NCBI RefSeq assembly: GCF_018403225.1
Contig: NZ_BOSG01000001.1
Span: 3,038,001-3,102,000 of the forward strand
Source of the DNA: Paenibacillus sp. J23TS9
Lineage (GTDB): Bacteria > Bacillota > Bacilli > Paenibacillales > Paenibacillaceae
Reading direction: 5' to 3'
Length of the DNA stretch: 64,000 nucleotides
This document shows positions 18,341-26,432 of the stretch, in pieces. How positions within the stretch are numbered: position 1 is the first letter of the stretch; each line of letters starts with the position of its first letter. The notes beneath the pieces are model-generated. The model saw nothing but the letters and a program-made list of their open reading frames with translations. It made no database searches and was not told where the DNA came from. The position numbers and the translations under genes are program-made.

Positions 18341-18380
18341 AAAAACCAGGCTGCTGATGATCAGCAATCCTGGTTTTTTT
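18341..18380 (-). terminator. Bidirectional terminator after nupC
   Basis: AAAACCAGG ... CCTGGTTTT with inner TGCTGAT/ATCAGCA pairing forms a strong hairpin with T-runs in both directions. It lies 30 bases beyond the nupC stop. Confidence 0.85.
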
Positions 18381-18410
18381 TGCATTCAGTCCTATAAAAA
18401 AATGATCATT

Positions 18411-19592
18411 TTAAAATACTATGCTGATAATGGTTGCCGACAAGAAGCTGACCAGGGCCGCACCGTACAGCAGCTTCAGGCCAAACCCCGCGACCACATT
18501 GCCCTGCTTCTCATGCAGGCCTTTAACGGCCCCGACAATCGTTCCAATGGAACCGAAATTCGCGAAGGAAATCAGGAACACCGAAACGATCGCTTTGGTG
18601 CGCTCGCTGAAATCCCCTTGGATTTTCACGAAATCAAGCATGGCTACAAACTCATTGGCCACAATTTTGGTAGCCATAATGCTTCCCGCTTTGATCGCTT
18701 CATGCCAGGGAACCCCCATCAGAAAAGCGAATGGCGCCAATACGTAGCCCAGCAAATTTTGAAACGAAATTCCGAAAATGCCGCTGAAAATACCGTTGAT
18801 CATGGCAATCAAGCCGACAAAGCCGACCAGCATGACGCCGACGATGACGACCACTTTAAAGCCGTCCATAATGTATTCGCCAAGCATTTCGAAAAAGGTC
18901 TGTCTGGTCTCTTCCTGTACTTCCAAGATATCCTCTTCCGGCTGAACCCGGTACGGATTGATGATGGAAGAAATAATGAAGCCCCCGAACAGGTTCAGTA
19001 CGAGCGCAGCCACGACGTATTCCGGTTTCAGCATCGTCATGTACGAGCCGACAATGGACATCGACACCGTGGACATGGCCGAAGCGCACAGCGTATAAAG
19101 GCGTTCACGCGGCAGCAGCCCGATCTGCTTTTTGATGGAAATGAACACTTCGTTTTGCCCCAAAATCGCCGAGGCTACCGCGTTGTAGGATTCCAGCTTG
19201 CCCATGCCGTTGACCTTGCTCAGCGCGAGGCCGATGTATTTGATGATGAACGGCAGAATCTTATAATGCTGCAATATCCCGATGAGCACCGACATGAATA
19301 CGATCGGCATCAGCACATGGAAGAAAAACGAATGAATGCCTTCATTGACAATGCCGCCAAACACGAACTCTGTACCCGCATTCGCAAAATCCAGGATTTT
19401 GGCGAATCCGTCCGCAAACCCCCTTACCAGAAATTCGCCGACGTTTGTTTTGAGAAGAACCAATCCCAGCACGATTTGCAGGATAATCATCACGAGGATA
19501 GGGCGGAATTTAATATTTTTCTTATCAGAGCTGGCCATCCAGGCAAACGCCAACACGACGGCCAGTCCAAGCAAAGCGATCACATATTTCAT
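18411..19592 (-). CDS. nupC: Concentrative nucleoside transporter (CNT/NupC)
   Basis: 393 residues, family-typical length, with many membrane segments. NupC family motifs are seen: GTEFVFGG near residue 75, ILGQNEVFISIK near 150, GSYMTMLKPEYVV, and FANFGSIGTIVGA near 350. It imports nucleosides by proton or sodium symport. It lies 54 bases after deoD on the same strand, so nucleoside import and phosphorolysis are probably co-expressed. AAGGGGGAGCAAC precedes the ATG. Confidence 0.93.
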   Translation of the reverse strand: MKYVIALLGLAVVLAFAWMASSDKKNIKFRPILVMIILQIVLGLVLLKTNVGEFLVRGFADGFAKILDFANAGTEFVFGGIVNEGIHSFFFHVLMPIVFMSVLIGILQHYKILPFIIKYIGLALSKVNGMGKLESYNAVASAILGQNEVFISIKKQIGLLPRERLYTLCASAMSTVSMSIVGSYMTMLKPEYVVAALVLNLFGGFIISSIINPYRVQPEEDILEVQEETRQTFFEMLGEYIMDGFKVVVIVGVMLVGFVGLIAMINGIFSGIFGISFQNLLGYVLAPFAFLMGVPWHEAIKAGSIMATKIVANEFVAMLDFVKIQGDFSERTKAIVSVFLISFANFGSIGTIVGAVKGLHEKQGNVVAGFGLKLLYGAALVSFLSATIISIVF

Positions 19593-19646
19593 GTTGCTCC
19601 CCCTTCGTACACGTGAATATAATCACAAACTCTTTGAGTTTGAACT

Positions 19647-20357
19647 TTAGGCCTCCGCTATAATGGTGTCCAGCGCGATCTCGGCCATTTGATTAAACGA
19701 CTGCTCACTGTCTTTATGTGCGGACCGCTCGTTCGTCAGCAGCTGGCTCCCTACCGTTAGAATCGACAACGCTTTAACCCCATACTTTGCAGCCAGGGTA
19801 TACAGCGCCGTACTTTCCATCTCCACGGCCAGTACGCCGAACTCCATGAATTTGTGCAGTCTTGCCATGGTCTCCCTGTAGAACTCGTCGGAATTGTAAA
19901 CGTTCCCCACGAATACGTTGGCACTGGAGGCCTTTGCCTGCTGGTAGGCCTTCATCAGCATGCCAAAATCGGCTGAAGGCGCGTAATTGCAGCCCATAAA
20001 TATTTTCTCCGTCATGTTGCTGTCCGAGGAAACCGCTTGTGCGAGAACGATGTCCCGGATTTGCAGATCCTTTTGCATAGCCCCGCAGGTGCCGATCCGG
20101 ATAAGTTTCTTCGCGCCGTAATCCCGGATCAGCTCCGTAACGTAAATGCTCATCGAGGGATTGCCCATCCCCGTCCCCTGCACCGAAACAGAAACTCCTT
20201 TATATAACCCGGTATAACCGTACATTCCCCTAACCTCGTTATAGCAGCGGGCGTTCTCCAGGAAATGCTCGGCAACGAATTTGGCGCGCAGCGGATCGCC
20301 AGGCAGCAGAACCCGTTCCGCGATGTCTCCGGACTTGGCTTCCATATGAATACTCAT
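19647..20357 (-). CDS. deoD: Purine nucleoside phosphorylase, DeoD type
   Basis: 236 residues. It cleaves purine (deoxy)nucleosides with phosphate to free base and (deoxy)ribose-1-phosphate. Typical hexameric PNP motifs are present: LLPGDPLRAK near residue 17, RIGTCGAM near 88, and AVEMESTALYTLA near 178. The frame extends upstream to 20414, but the ATG at 20357 gives the family N-terminus (MSIHMEAKSGDIAERV) and follows GGGGGAAAACAAC. Probably co-transcribed with nupC. Confidence 0.94.
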   Translation of the reverse strand: MSIHMEAKSGDIAERVLLPGDPLRAKFVAEHFLENARCYNEVRGMYGYTGLYKGVSVSVQGTGMGNPSMSIYVTELIRDYGAKKLIRIGTCGAMQKDLQIRDIVLAQAVSSDSNMTEKIFMGCNYAPSADFGMLMKAYQQAKASSANVFVGNVYNSDEFYRETMARLHKFMEFGVLAVEMESTALYTLAAKYGVKALSILTVGSQLLTNERSAHKDSEQSFNQMAEIALDTIIAEA

Positions 20358-20392
20358 GTTGTTTTCCCCCTTCAAGATGGCTGTCTGCGAAT

Positions 20393-20406
20393 CGTAATCG
20401 CTTACA
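20393..20406 (-). promoter_or_regulatory. Candidate cre site upstream of deoD
   Basis: The minus strand reads TGTAAGCGATTACG, 12 of 14 cre positions, 36 bases upstream of deoD. This suggests CcpA control of deoD-nupC. Confidence 0.4.
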
Positions 20407-20485
20407 ATATTCATCTTAAAAGGAGCCGGGCGAGGAAACTAGTCCAATTACCGCCGTTGCAAACGGAAGAAAAAGGACCAAGCGC

Positions 20486-21913
20486 TCAGCTAAGCAGCTC
20501 CAGTCGGATATTTTCCAGATCTCTTTTCGTTGGAATCGTTGAAATAATGACCGTCGGAATGCGGGACAAGGAAACGGGGATCGTGCTGATAATGAAATCG
20601 ATCTGATGCTGCGCAACGATCTCGTCGGTTAATCCGTGCAGAATCGAGGTCTCGATCGTCAGATCATCGCCTATTTCCCTCTTGATCAGATTCGCGACGT
20701 AATGCCGGACCGAAAATTCTTCACCGACGATGAGAAAAGCCTTCTTGCTCTTATATCTGAGGCTCGAGCTGATAATAAACGCAAGTTTGGTCAAGTGGTA
20801 ATCGTTGCATGACATGGCGGGGAACAGCTTCTGCCAGCTGTGCATGCAATCCGAAACGGTTTTAAAAATGGGCTGTTCTTCCTTCAGGATATAATCGGTC
20901 AGATGGCTGTGGGAGACGGCCATTAATTCGGGAATGGCATGATCAATCCGCAGCTTGTCAATAAATTCATGGATTTCTGCCCGAAAACGCGGACCTGCAT
21001 TTAATGTGGGAAACGCCTTGGACAACAACGGAATAAGCTGCTGGGCCATGCGGCTTCCCTCTTCCGTTGTACGCTTCTCACCGTCTTTTAGTTGAATCCC
21101 GTCCCGTTCATGATACTGGCTGAGGCTGAACATCGACTGCAGAAAATAAATCTCATCGCAGGTTAGCTCAACTTGGTAACGCCGCATCAGCTTTTCGGCG
21201 AGGCGATTGATCGGCCCGTAAAATACATTATGCTCCCATGCGTAGCTTCCGCCGTTCAATGAGACGCCATGCCCGCCCCGAACCCTTTCCAGTACAATGG
21301 CCAGCAAAAAAGATAAATTGCGCTTGGAATTCAAAAAATAGATCATCCCGCTCTCCTGCTCGATCTCCGTCACCCAACCGTCCAACTGCCGTTCGTCCAT
21401 ACCGGGAAATGGCCAGCCCTCCGTTGGGTACGCCTCGGTAAATAACTTCCATAAAAAATACCGGACATGAATCTCGCTTCCTTTGAGGGTGGGTGAGGAA
21501 TACGTCATTCGCAGATGAAAAGGGCGAAGTTCATCCCGATTGAGATGTATGATCCACTTTTTAAAGGACGAGAAGCTCATAAAAAGAGCTTCGGCCATTT
21601 CTTCGGCGGATCTCTTCCCGTTATGCGCAAGAACAAGCTGCATCAGGCGGAAATAGGAAGTTTCCCTGAAAAGAGCCGCCAGGACTTCGCGGACGGTCGC
21701 ACCATGCCTGTCGCGGTGAAAACTGATCCCTCTCCCTCTCGACACCTCCACATGCATGGATTCGGGGAGCAGCGGAGCGGCCTCCTCCACGATTTTCTTG
21801 ATGGATTTGCCGGATACACCCAGCTCCCTTTCAATCTCCGCAAGCGTAAACCAGCGTTCTTCCCGATCCAGCATGCCCAGCAGCGACTTTAATTGTCTGT
21901 ATTCCTTATTCAT
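20486..21913 (-). CDS. Mga/PRD-type transcriptional regulator with EIIB-like C-terminus
   Basis: 475 residues. N-terminal winged helices (residues 1-150) match the Mga-type helix-turn-helix (ELGVSGKSIKKIVEEA, then AEEMAEALFMSFSSFKKWI). The middle (about 160-370) has the helical character of PRD-like domains. The last 90 residues look like an EIIB domain (AFLIVGEEFSVRHYVANL ... DFIISTIPVS). Proteins of this build normally respond to PTS phosphorylation, but no PTS transporter gene is in the window. It sits 21 bases after an alpha/beta hydrolase gene and 128 bases before deoD, so it may regulate nucleoside use or the hydrolase. Confidence 0.8.
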   Translation of the reverse strand: MNKEYRQLKSLLGMLDREERWFTLAEIERELGVSGKSIKKIVEEAAPLLPESMHVEVSRGRGISFHRDRHGATVREVLAALFRETSYFRLMQLVLAHNGKRSAEEMAEALFMSFSSFKKWIIHLNRDELRPFHLRMTYSSPTLKGSEIHVRYFLWKLFTEAYPTEGWPFPGMDERQLDGWVTEIEQESGMIYFLNSKRNLSFLLAIVLERVRGGHGVSLNGGSYAWEHNVFYGPINRLAEKLMRRYQVELTCDEIYFLQSMFSLSQYHERDGIQLKDGEKRTTEEGSRMAQQLIPLLSKAFPTLNAGPRFRAEIHEFIDKLRIDHAIPELMAVSHSHLTDYILKEEQPIFKTVSDCMHSWQKLFPAMSCNDYHLTKLAFIISSSLRYKSKKAFLIVGEEFSVRHYVANLIKREIGDDLTIETSILHGLTDEIVAQHQIDFIISTIPVSLSRIPTVIISTIPTKRDLENIRLELLS

Positions 21914-21934
21914 TCCATCACCTGCATCCCAAAT

Positions 21935-22756
21935 TCAGACCAACTGCTTTTCCATCCTGAAAATGCGCTGGTCGATCAAAAAGTCAAGCAAAACACGGTT
22001 GAATTGCTGAGGCTGGCACAGATGGCTCGGATAAATGGCATCCTCTATGACAGCCTTCTGCGCACAGGCGAATCTCTCCGCCGCCTTGTTCATCTGCTTG
22101 ACAAACCATTCGCTCTGTCTGCCAGCCACGCATAAAATAGGCATCCTCAACCGGGATGAATTCGAATCGATGTCGATTTTCAGCAATGCCATCCGCTGTT
22201 TGATCGATTCCGTCGGCCGCTTGTGGAACAGTTCATCCCTTAATATGCTGTACGCAGGTACCCAACGATTATACGTCACCCGCAGCGAACGGAGGAAAAA
22301 TTCGGCAGGAAGATAATAAGACAACCAGCTGCATGCTTCGATAATTTTCCAAATACCGTTTTTTGTCCCAAAAGGACCATAAGGGCCATAAAAATAGCTG
22401 TCCACCAGAACAAGCGCGTTAACTCTATCCGGGTGGGACGCTGCAAATTTTTGCACAAGCAGACTGCCGCTCGAGCAGCCTACCAAGGTAATCTTAGGGA
22501 TATTAAGCTTTTCGAGCAGTTCAGATAAATCTTTACACTGGGTATCTATAATGTCCTCAACTTCCACATTTAATTTCCCTGAATTCCCGTAGCCTCTTAA
22601 ATCCAGCACAATGACTTTAGCCCTTTTGCTGAAATATTCGACCTGCGGCTCAAACATATGGTGAGTCGAAAGATGTCCGTGAATAAAGACGATAGGCACG
22701 CCGCTGCCATGTGTCTCATAATATAATGTTGTTCCGTTCACTTGGATGTTGGGCAA
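21935..22756 (-). CDS. Alpha/beta hydrolase under tandem c-di-AMP riboswitches
   Basis: 273 residues. Oxyanion motif VFIHGHLS (about residues 22-29), nucleophile elbow VGCSSGS near 93 (GxSxG satisfied), acid Asp region near 220 and a His in YPSHLCQP near 246. No signal peptide or membrane segment. The start is TTG at 22756, preceded by GAGGAGAAGGAAG. It is the first gene downstream of two c-di-AMP aptamers and their terminators and is followed after 21 bases by the Mga-type regulator. Substrate unknown. Confidence 0.85.
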   Translation of the reverse strand: MPNIQVNGTTLYYETHGSGVPIVFIHGHLSTHHMFEPQVEYFSKRAKVIVLDLRGYGNSGKLNVEVEDIIDTQCKDLSELLEKLNIPKITLVGCSSGSLLVQKFAASHPDRVNALVLVDSYFYGPYGPFGTKNGIWKIIEACSWLSYYLPAEFFLRSLRVTYNRWVPAYSILRDELFHKRPTESIKQRMALLKIDIDSNSSRLRMPILCVAGRQSEWFVKQMNKAAERFACAQKAVIEDAIYPSHLCQPQQFNRVLLDFLIDQRIFRMEKQLV

Positions 22757-22820
22757 CTTCCTTCTCCTCTCTACCTAGCATGATGTACATAATGCCTTCC
22801 TTCAGACAGATAAAAAAACA

Positions 22821-22867
22821 ACAAAAAAAGAAGCATCGAAAAGAGGACCTCTCTTCAATGCTTCTTT
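22821..22867 (-). terminator. Expression-platform terminator of c-di-AMP riboswitch copy 2
   Basis: The minus strand forms an AAAGAAGCAT.../...ATGCTTCTTT stem with inner GAGAGG/CCTCTT pairing, then T7. It lies between the second aptamer and the hydrolase start. Confidence 0.8.
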
Positions 22868-22921
22868 GGGCAAGACTAAAAAAGCCTTGTTCAAAAATGC
22901 ATATATACAGGTTGCCTCTCT

Positions 22922-23067
22922 TTAAACGCTTGCGAGGTTAGCTGACGGATTCGGACTTAAAAGAGTAGCCCTACTCAAATGCATGAGATTCACCCCATGT
23001 GACAATGTTCATAACATCATCACGGCCGGTTCCCCCGCTTTCCGCTATCCAGCGGAAATTCAGCGAA
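22922..23067 (-). ncRNA. c-di-AMP riboswitch (ydaO/yuaA type), copy 2
   Basis: Read on the minus strand, this has every conserved block of the ydaO aptamer in order: a P1 5' strand ending GCTGAA, GCGGGGGAACC, TGGGGTGAATC, TAGGGC, CCGAATCCGTCAGC then TAACCTCG, and the closing AAGCG. A terminator follows. In this class ligand binding favours termination, so high c-di-AMP should turn the downstream genes off. Confidence 0.93.
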
Positions 23068-23093
23068 ATAGACATCGATTCAATTTGCGCACA

Positions 23094-23122
23094 GAAAAAC
23101 ACAGAGCGGTTACCCTGTGCTT
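23094..23122 (-). terminator. Expression-platform terminator of c-di-AMP riboswitch copy 1
   Basis: On the minus strand CACAG pairs with CTGTG, with some inner pairs, followed by T5. It lies between the two aptamers. Shorter and weaker than the second terminator. Confidence 0.55.
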
Positions 23123-23159
23123 TAAGTCTAAAAATTCACAGTTTCACTCCTCTCTCATA

Positions 23160-23340
23160 GCAACGCTTACGAGGTTAGCTGACGGATTCGGGCAGTGAGA
23201 GTTGCCCTACGGAACCAGTCATGTCATTGACAAACCTGATCCGATTCACCCCTTGCAGTGACATCATCCCGTACTCTGACAGGATAATCGCTCAATGCTG
23301 TTGTGGTTCCCCCGCTTTTCACAATGAAAACTCAGCGTAA
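23160..23340 (-). ncRNA. c-di-AMP riboswitch (ydaO/yuaA type), copy 1
   Basis: Second full aptamer 5' of the first: P1 strand TTACGCTGAG, then AGCGGGGGAACC, AGGGGTGAATC, TAGGGC, CCGAATCCGTCAGC plus TAACCTCG, and closing TAAGCG. The variable regions differ from copy 2, so it is not a recent duplication artefact. Confidence 0.93.
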
Positions 23341-23585
23341 TTCAAAGACGTACCTTTAAAATTGTTAATAATGAACTGAATATACGCCTGAGCAGGCGAA
23401 CTGTAAAGCATGGGTAATACAGAATTCGGGGCTATTTTGATACCTTTGATTGAATACCCATCACTTATCCGGTTTTGTCATTCAATTGCTTCCTTTATCT
23501 CTATTTCTCTTTTGTTTATGTTCCTTGTGTATCCAAATCACAGCATTATGGCAAAATCCACTGGCAGTATTTCTAGAAAACCTAT
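23341..23585. other. Intergenic region upstream of the riboswitches
   Basis: AT-rich. It should hold the minus-strand promoter of the riboswitch transcript, but I see no convincing -35/-10 pair. The short open frame on the plus strand here has no family resemblance or good RBS. Confidence 0.5.
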
Positions 23586-23624
23586 AAAAAAACCGCCTTC
23601 TGAAGTGTTTTCAGTGGCGGTTTT
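23586..23624 (-). terminator. Terminator after the EamA gene
   Basis: Minus strand AACCGCC/GGCGGTT stem with inner CTGAA/TTCAG pairing, followed by T7. It lies 120 bases beyond the EamA stop. Confidence 0.75.
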
Positions 23625-23743
23625 CATGTTTTTTACTACTTGTATCGTAATCTTACTTATAATAAAGTGCTAAATCTTTAGGCACATTAAACGATCAACT
23701 TTTGGGGGCAGGAAGGAGACAATATTCGGTTTTCACCCTAAAG

Positions 23744-24649
23744 TCAAACTACTTTTTTTTGCTGAACCATAGCCGATTCTTTAATTTGAAAATTCCCCGA
23801 CAGATATAATCCCAAAAGCACAATTACGGTGGCGATGACACCATACCATGTAATGGGTTCACCTAGTACAATGGCAGCAAGGATATAGCCTGCGACAGGA
23901 TTTAAAAGCAGCCAGTTATTTGCTTTGACGGCATCCTGCTTTAACAAATAATACCAGATGCTCATACTAATAATTGAGAGACCGAAGACAGACCAAAGAA
24001 GGTATTCTACAAGATGGATATCCAGGTTGATAGGCTTACCAGACTCTAGGAAAAGAGTTGGGATCAATAAAAGAATGCCTCCGATGAATACCTGCCACGC
24101 GTTTATCACTAGGTTAGGCAGCTGTAAATCAGCTTTTTTGAAAATGAGGCTTCCAACAGCCATAGAGACCATCGCAAAAGTAAGAAACAATATGCCGCTT
24201 AGGGTGGCATGACTGCCAGTCAATGACGGGAAAGTCGCAATGAACAGACCAATGACGGAAACTACCATACCCACCCACTCTTTCGGCCGAATGTGTTTTC
24301 CCATGAAAATCAGAGAAAAGAGCGCAAAAAGGAAAGGGTTGATCGGGAGAAAGAGATTAAATATTCCAGCGGAAATGGTCCGAAGAGCCAAATTGCCTAA
24401 CCCAACAAACAACGTGGTATTTAATAAACCCATCAAAATTAAAAACTTCCATTCTCTTTTGTTTGGTAAAGTATATTTCCCCTTTTTAAAGCCGTAAATA
24501 TATAGCAGCAGCAACAACCCGGCGATAAGAAAACGCAATGTCGCTAATGTTAATGGGGGCGCTGATAGTAAGCCGATTTTCATAATAATAGCTCCAGATG
24601 AATATAAAATAGTAAAAATTATACCTATTAGCAAACCTTTCAAGCTCAT
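23744..24649 (-). CDS. EamA/DMT-superfamily transporter
   Basis: 301 residues with ten predicted membrane segments in two EamA repeats (about residues 5-135 and 150-285); GEPITWYGVIATVIVLLGLYLS marks the end of the second repeat. Family members export metabolites such as amino acids. It is divergent from an HxlR regulator, which is a common arrangement for regulator-controlled efflux. Confidence 0.88.
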   Translation of the reverse strand: MSLKGLLIGIIFTILYSSGAIIMKIGLLSAPPLTLATLRFLIAGLLLLLYIYGFKKGKYTLPNKREWKFLILMGLLNTTLFVGLGNLALRTISAGIFNLFLPINPFLFALFSLIFMGKHIRPKEWVGMVVSVIGLFIATFPSLTGSHATLSGILFLTFAMVSMAVGSLIFKKADLQLPNLVINAWQVFIGGILLLIPTLFLESGKPINLDIHLVEYLLWSVFGLSIISMSIWYYLLKQDAVKANNWLLLNPVAGYILAAIVLGEPITWYGVIATVIVLLGLYLSGNFQIKESAMVQQKKVV

Positions 24650-24770
24650 GACGATTAACCCTTCTCTCTTCAGTAATCTTTACTTCATATGTCCACTTAC
24701 GGTCCTTCTCCCAAAGCACCTCCATCCTCTGACGCATGATCAAACCATCCTTCCCAAATGAAAAGCGTTG

Positions 24771-24800
24771 TTGTTACCGCTATATAATATGATGTATACT
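24771..24800 (+). promoter_or_regulatory. Candidate sigma-A promoter of the HxlR gene
   Basis: TTGTTA (24771-24776) and TATACT (24795-24800), spacer 18, in the very AT-rich divergent region. TATAAT-like elements are frequent here, so the choice is uncertain. Confidence 0.35.
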
Positions 24801-24870
24801 CGAATTATAATAGTACGCATAATTTTATAATATAGTATTAAAAATCAAACTATTGGAGGTGTAGGGGCTT

Positions 24871-25254
24871 TTGGGCGATCAAAGGAAGAAGAGCAGCATT
24901 ACTCCGAGTACGGAAGGGTGTCCTGTAGAAACAACTTTAGATGTAATTGGGGGAAAATGGAAAGGAATCATTCTTTATCATCTTATCGATGGTCCGAGAA
25001 GATTTAATGAATTCCGCCGCCTCTATCCGGGAATAACGCAATTCATGCTTACACTGCAGCTCCGTGAGCTTGAACGGGACGGCATTGTTCACCGCGAAGT
25101 TTATAAACAGGTGCCTCCTAAGGTGGAATATTCACTGACTGAATTTGGAAGAACGTTGGAACCAATCATTTTGTCCATGAGGAATTGGGGAGACACCTAT
25201 AGAGATAGACTTCATGATATTCGAATATTATCGCAGCAAGGGGAAGAGGTTTGA
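24871..25254 (+). CDS. HxlR-family winged-helix regulator
   Basis: 127 residues. The typical HxlR core is visible: a conserved Cys in EGCPVETTL (residue 17), [42 protein letters not shown] (recognition region, split here only for reading), and [13 protein letters not shown]. It starts with TTG, with GGAGGT 10 bases upstream. Divergent from the EamA exporter, which it probably controls. Confidence 0.92.
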   Translation: MGDQRKKSSITPSTEGCPVETTLDVIGGKWKGIILYHLIDGPRRFNEFRRLYPGITQFMLTLQLRELERDGIVHREVYKQVPPKVEYSLTEFGRTLEPIILSMRNWGDTYRDRLHDIRILSQQGEEV

Positions 25255-25292
25255 AGTGATCTTCTAAGGATACAAACACGAGACTAGAATTG

Positions 25293-25320
25293 AAGGCCAC
25301 TCCCGGCGGGGCGGCCTTTG
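25293..25320 (+). terminator. GC-rich hairpin after the HxlR gene
   Basis: AAGGCC ... GGCCTTT with inner CCCG/CGGGG pairing; only a short T tail, so termination is plausible but not certain. Confidence 0.5.
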
Positions 25321-25397
25321 TCGTAAACAAAATGTTGTAGTTTTATCAAAAAGATTGATAATTAAGGTTTAGTAGTTGTGGTACTTCTGACCATTGC

Positions 25398-25432
25398 AAA
25401 AAGGAGATTAGAACATTCTAATCTCCTTTTTC
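25398..25432 (-). terminator. Bidirectional terminator beside the LysR gene
   Basis: Perfect stem AAAAAGGAGATTAGA/TCTAATCTCCTTTTT with a 3-4 base loop, 22 bases beyond the LysR stop. Confidence 0.85.
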
Positions 25433-25453
25433 ATTAACGGCATACAACATCCT

Positions 25454-26356
25454 TTACTCGGAAATTGCGTCATGAAGCGCCTCGATATAAGCTGTCGCCA
25501 GCTTGGACAAGGCCGCATTGTGATGACAAATCCAGCCGACATTGATGGTTTCTTCGATATCCAAAGGGACAGGGATAATCTCATTGCCATTTAGATCAGC
25601 ACTCAGAACCCCTGTAGAAATCGTATAGCCATTCAGACCAATCAGCAGATTGAAAAGTGTAGCCCGATCATTGACACGAATGCTTTTTGGATGTGAAAGG
25701 GTGCTCAAAATTTCCTCTGAGAAATGAAAAGAATTAAACTCTCCCTGCTCAAAGGACAAATAGGGATAATCCTGGAGCTGATCGATGGTTACGACGGATT
25801 GCTTGGCAAGAGGATTATGGATACTGATAAAAATATGCGGTTTAGCCGTGAACAGACTCGTAAATTTCAAATTCGCATCCTTCAGAAGTCTGTTTATCAC
25901 CTTGCTGTTGAACTCATTCAGATATAAGATGCCAATCTCGCTCCGCTGGCTTTTGACGTCCTGAATAATTTCATGGGTTTTGGTCTCTCGCAGAGCCAGT
26001 TCATACTCATCCTGACCATACTCTCCCACCAGGTTTACAAAGGCATTGACGGCAAAAGCATAATGCTGGGTCGATACGGAAAAATGCTGAGGCGAGGGCT
26101 TGGCGTTCAAGTAGCGGCTCTCCAGCAGCTCCGCCTGCTCAATCACCTGCCGGGCATACCCCAGAAACTCCGCCCCTTCCTTGGAAAGAGATATACCTTT
26201 GTTGGTACGCTCGAAAATCTGGATCCGGATTTCTTCCTCCAGATCCTTGATTGCATTCGAAAGACTCGGCTGGGATATAAATAGCCTTTTGGCTGCTTCA
26301 TTCATAGATCCGCGGTTAGCGACCTCGATCACGTATTTCAGTTGCTGTAGTGTCAA
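25454..26356 (-). CDS. LysR-family transcriptional regulator
   Basis: 300 residues, standard length. The N-terminal helix-turn-helix is canonical (GSMNEAAKRLFISQPSLSNA, residues 16-35), followed by a linker helix and a substrate-binding domain. The N-terminus (MTLQQLKYVIEVAN) resembles CpsY/MetR-like members. Start is TTG with AAAGGGAT upstream. No clear target neighbour; it lies 76 bases after the AraC regulator gene on the same strand. Confidence 0.88.
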   Translation of the reverse strand: MTLQQLKYVIEVANRGSMNEAAKRLFISQPSLSNAIKDLEEEIRIQIFERTNKGISLSKEGAEFLGYARQVIEQAELLESRYLNAKPSPQHFSVSTQHYAFAVNAFVNLVGEYGQDEYELALRETKTHEIIQDVKSQRSEIGILYLNEFNSKVINRLLKDANLKFTSLFTAKPHIFISIHNPLAKQSVVTIDQLQDYPYLSFEQGEFNSFHFSEEILSTLSHPKSIRVNDRATLFNLLIGLNGYTISTGVLSADLNGNEIIPVPLDIEETINVGWICHHNAALSKLATAYIEALHDAISE

Positions 26357-26432
26357 TGTTCTGATCCCTTTCTCTGGTTCAATGCTATTTTCATTATAAT
26401 CTATCAGATGATCGGATTTTGCAAATGTAATT

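Noticed and set aside
18357..19616. Long plus-strand open frame (419 codons) opposite nupC
   Set aside because: Composition rich in His, Asp, Arg and Gln typical of the mirror frame of a membrane protein gene; no RBS, no family resemblance; nupC is certain.
22711..22941. Plus-strand 76-codon frame across the riboswitch terminator
   Set aside because: It is the complement of the terminator and hydrolase start; the RNA elements on the other strand explain the sequence.
22900..23200. The repeated GAGGTTAGCTGACGGATTC could be an insertion-sequence end or dispersed repeat
   Set aside because: The repeats are the conserved 3' core of two ydaO aptamers read from the other strand; no transposase or target duplication is present.
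23410..23673. Plus-strand 87-codon frame with hydrophobic stretches upstream of the EamA terminator
   Set aside because: Runs through the terminator hairpin of the opposite gene, poor RBS and no family; AT-rich sequence gives such hydrophobic frames by chance.
24486..24743. Minus-strand 85-codon frame overlapping the EamA start
   Set aside because: Most of it lies in another frame of the EamA gene and there is no RBS.
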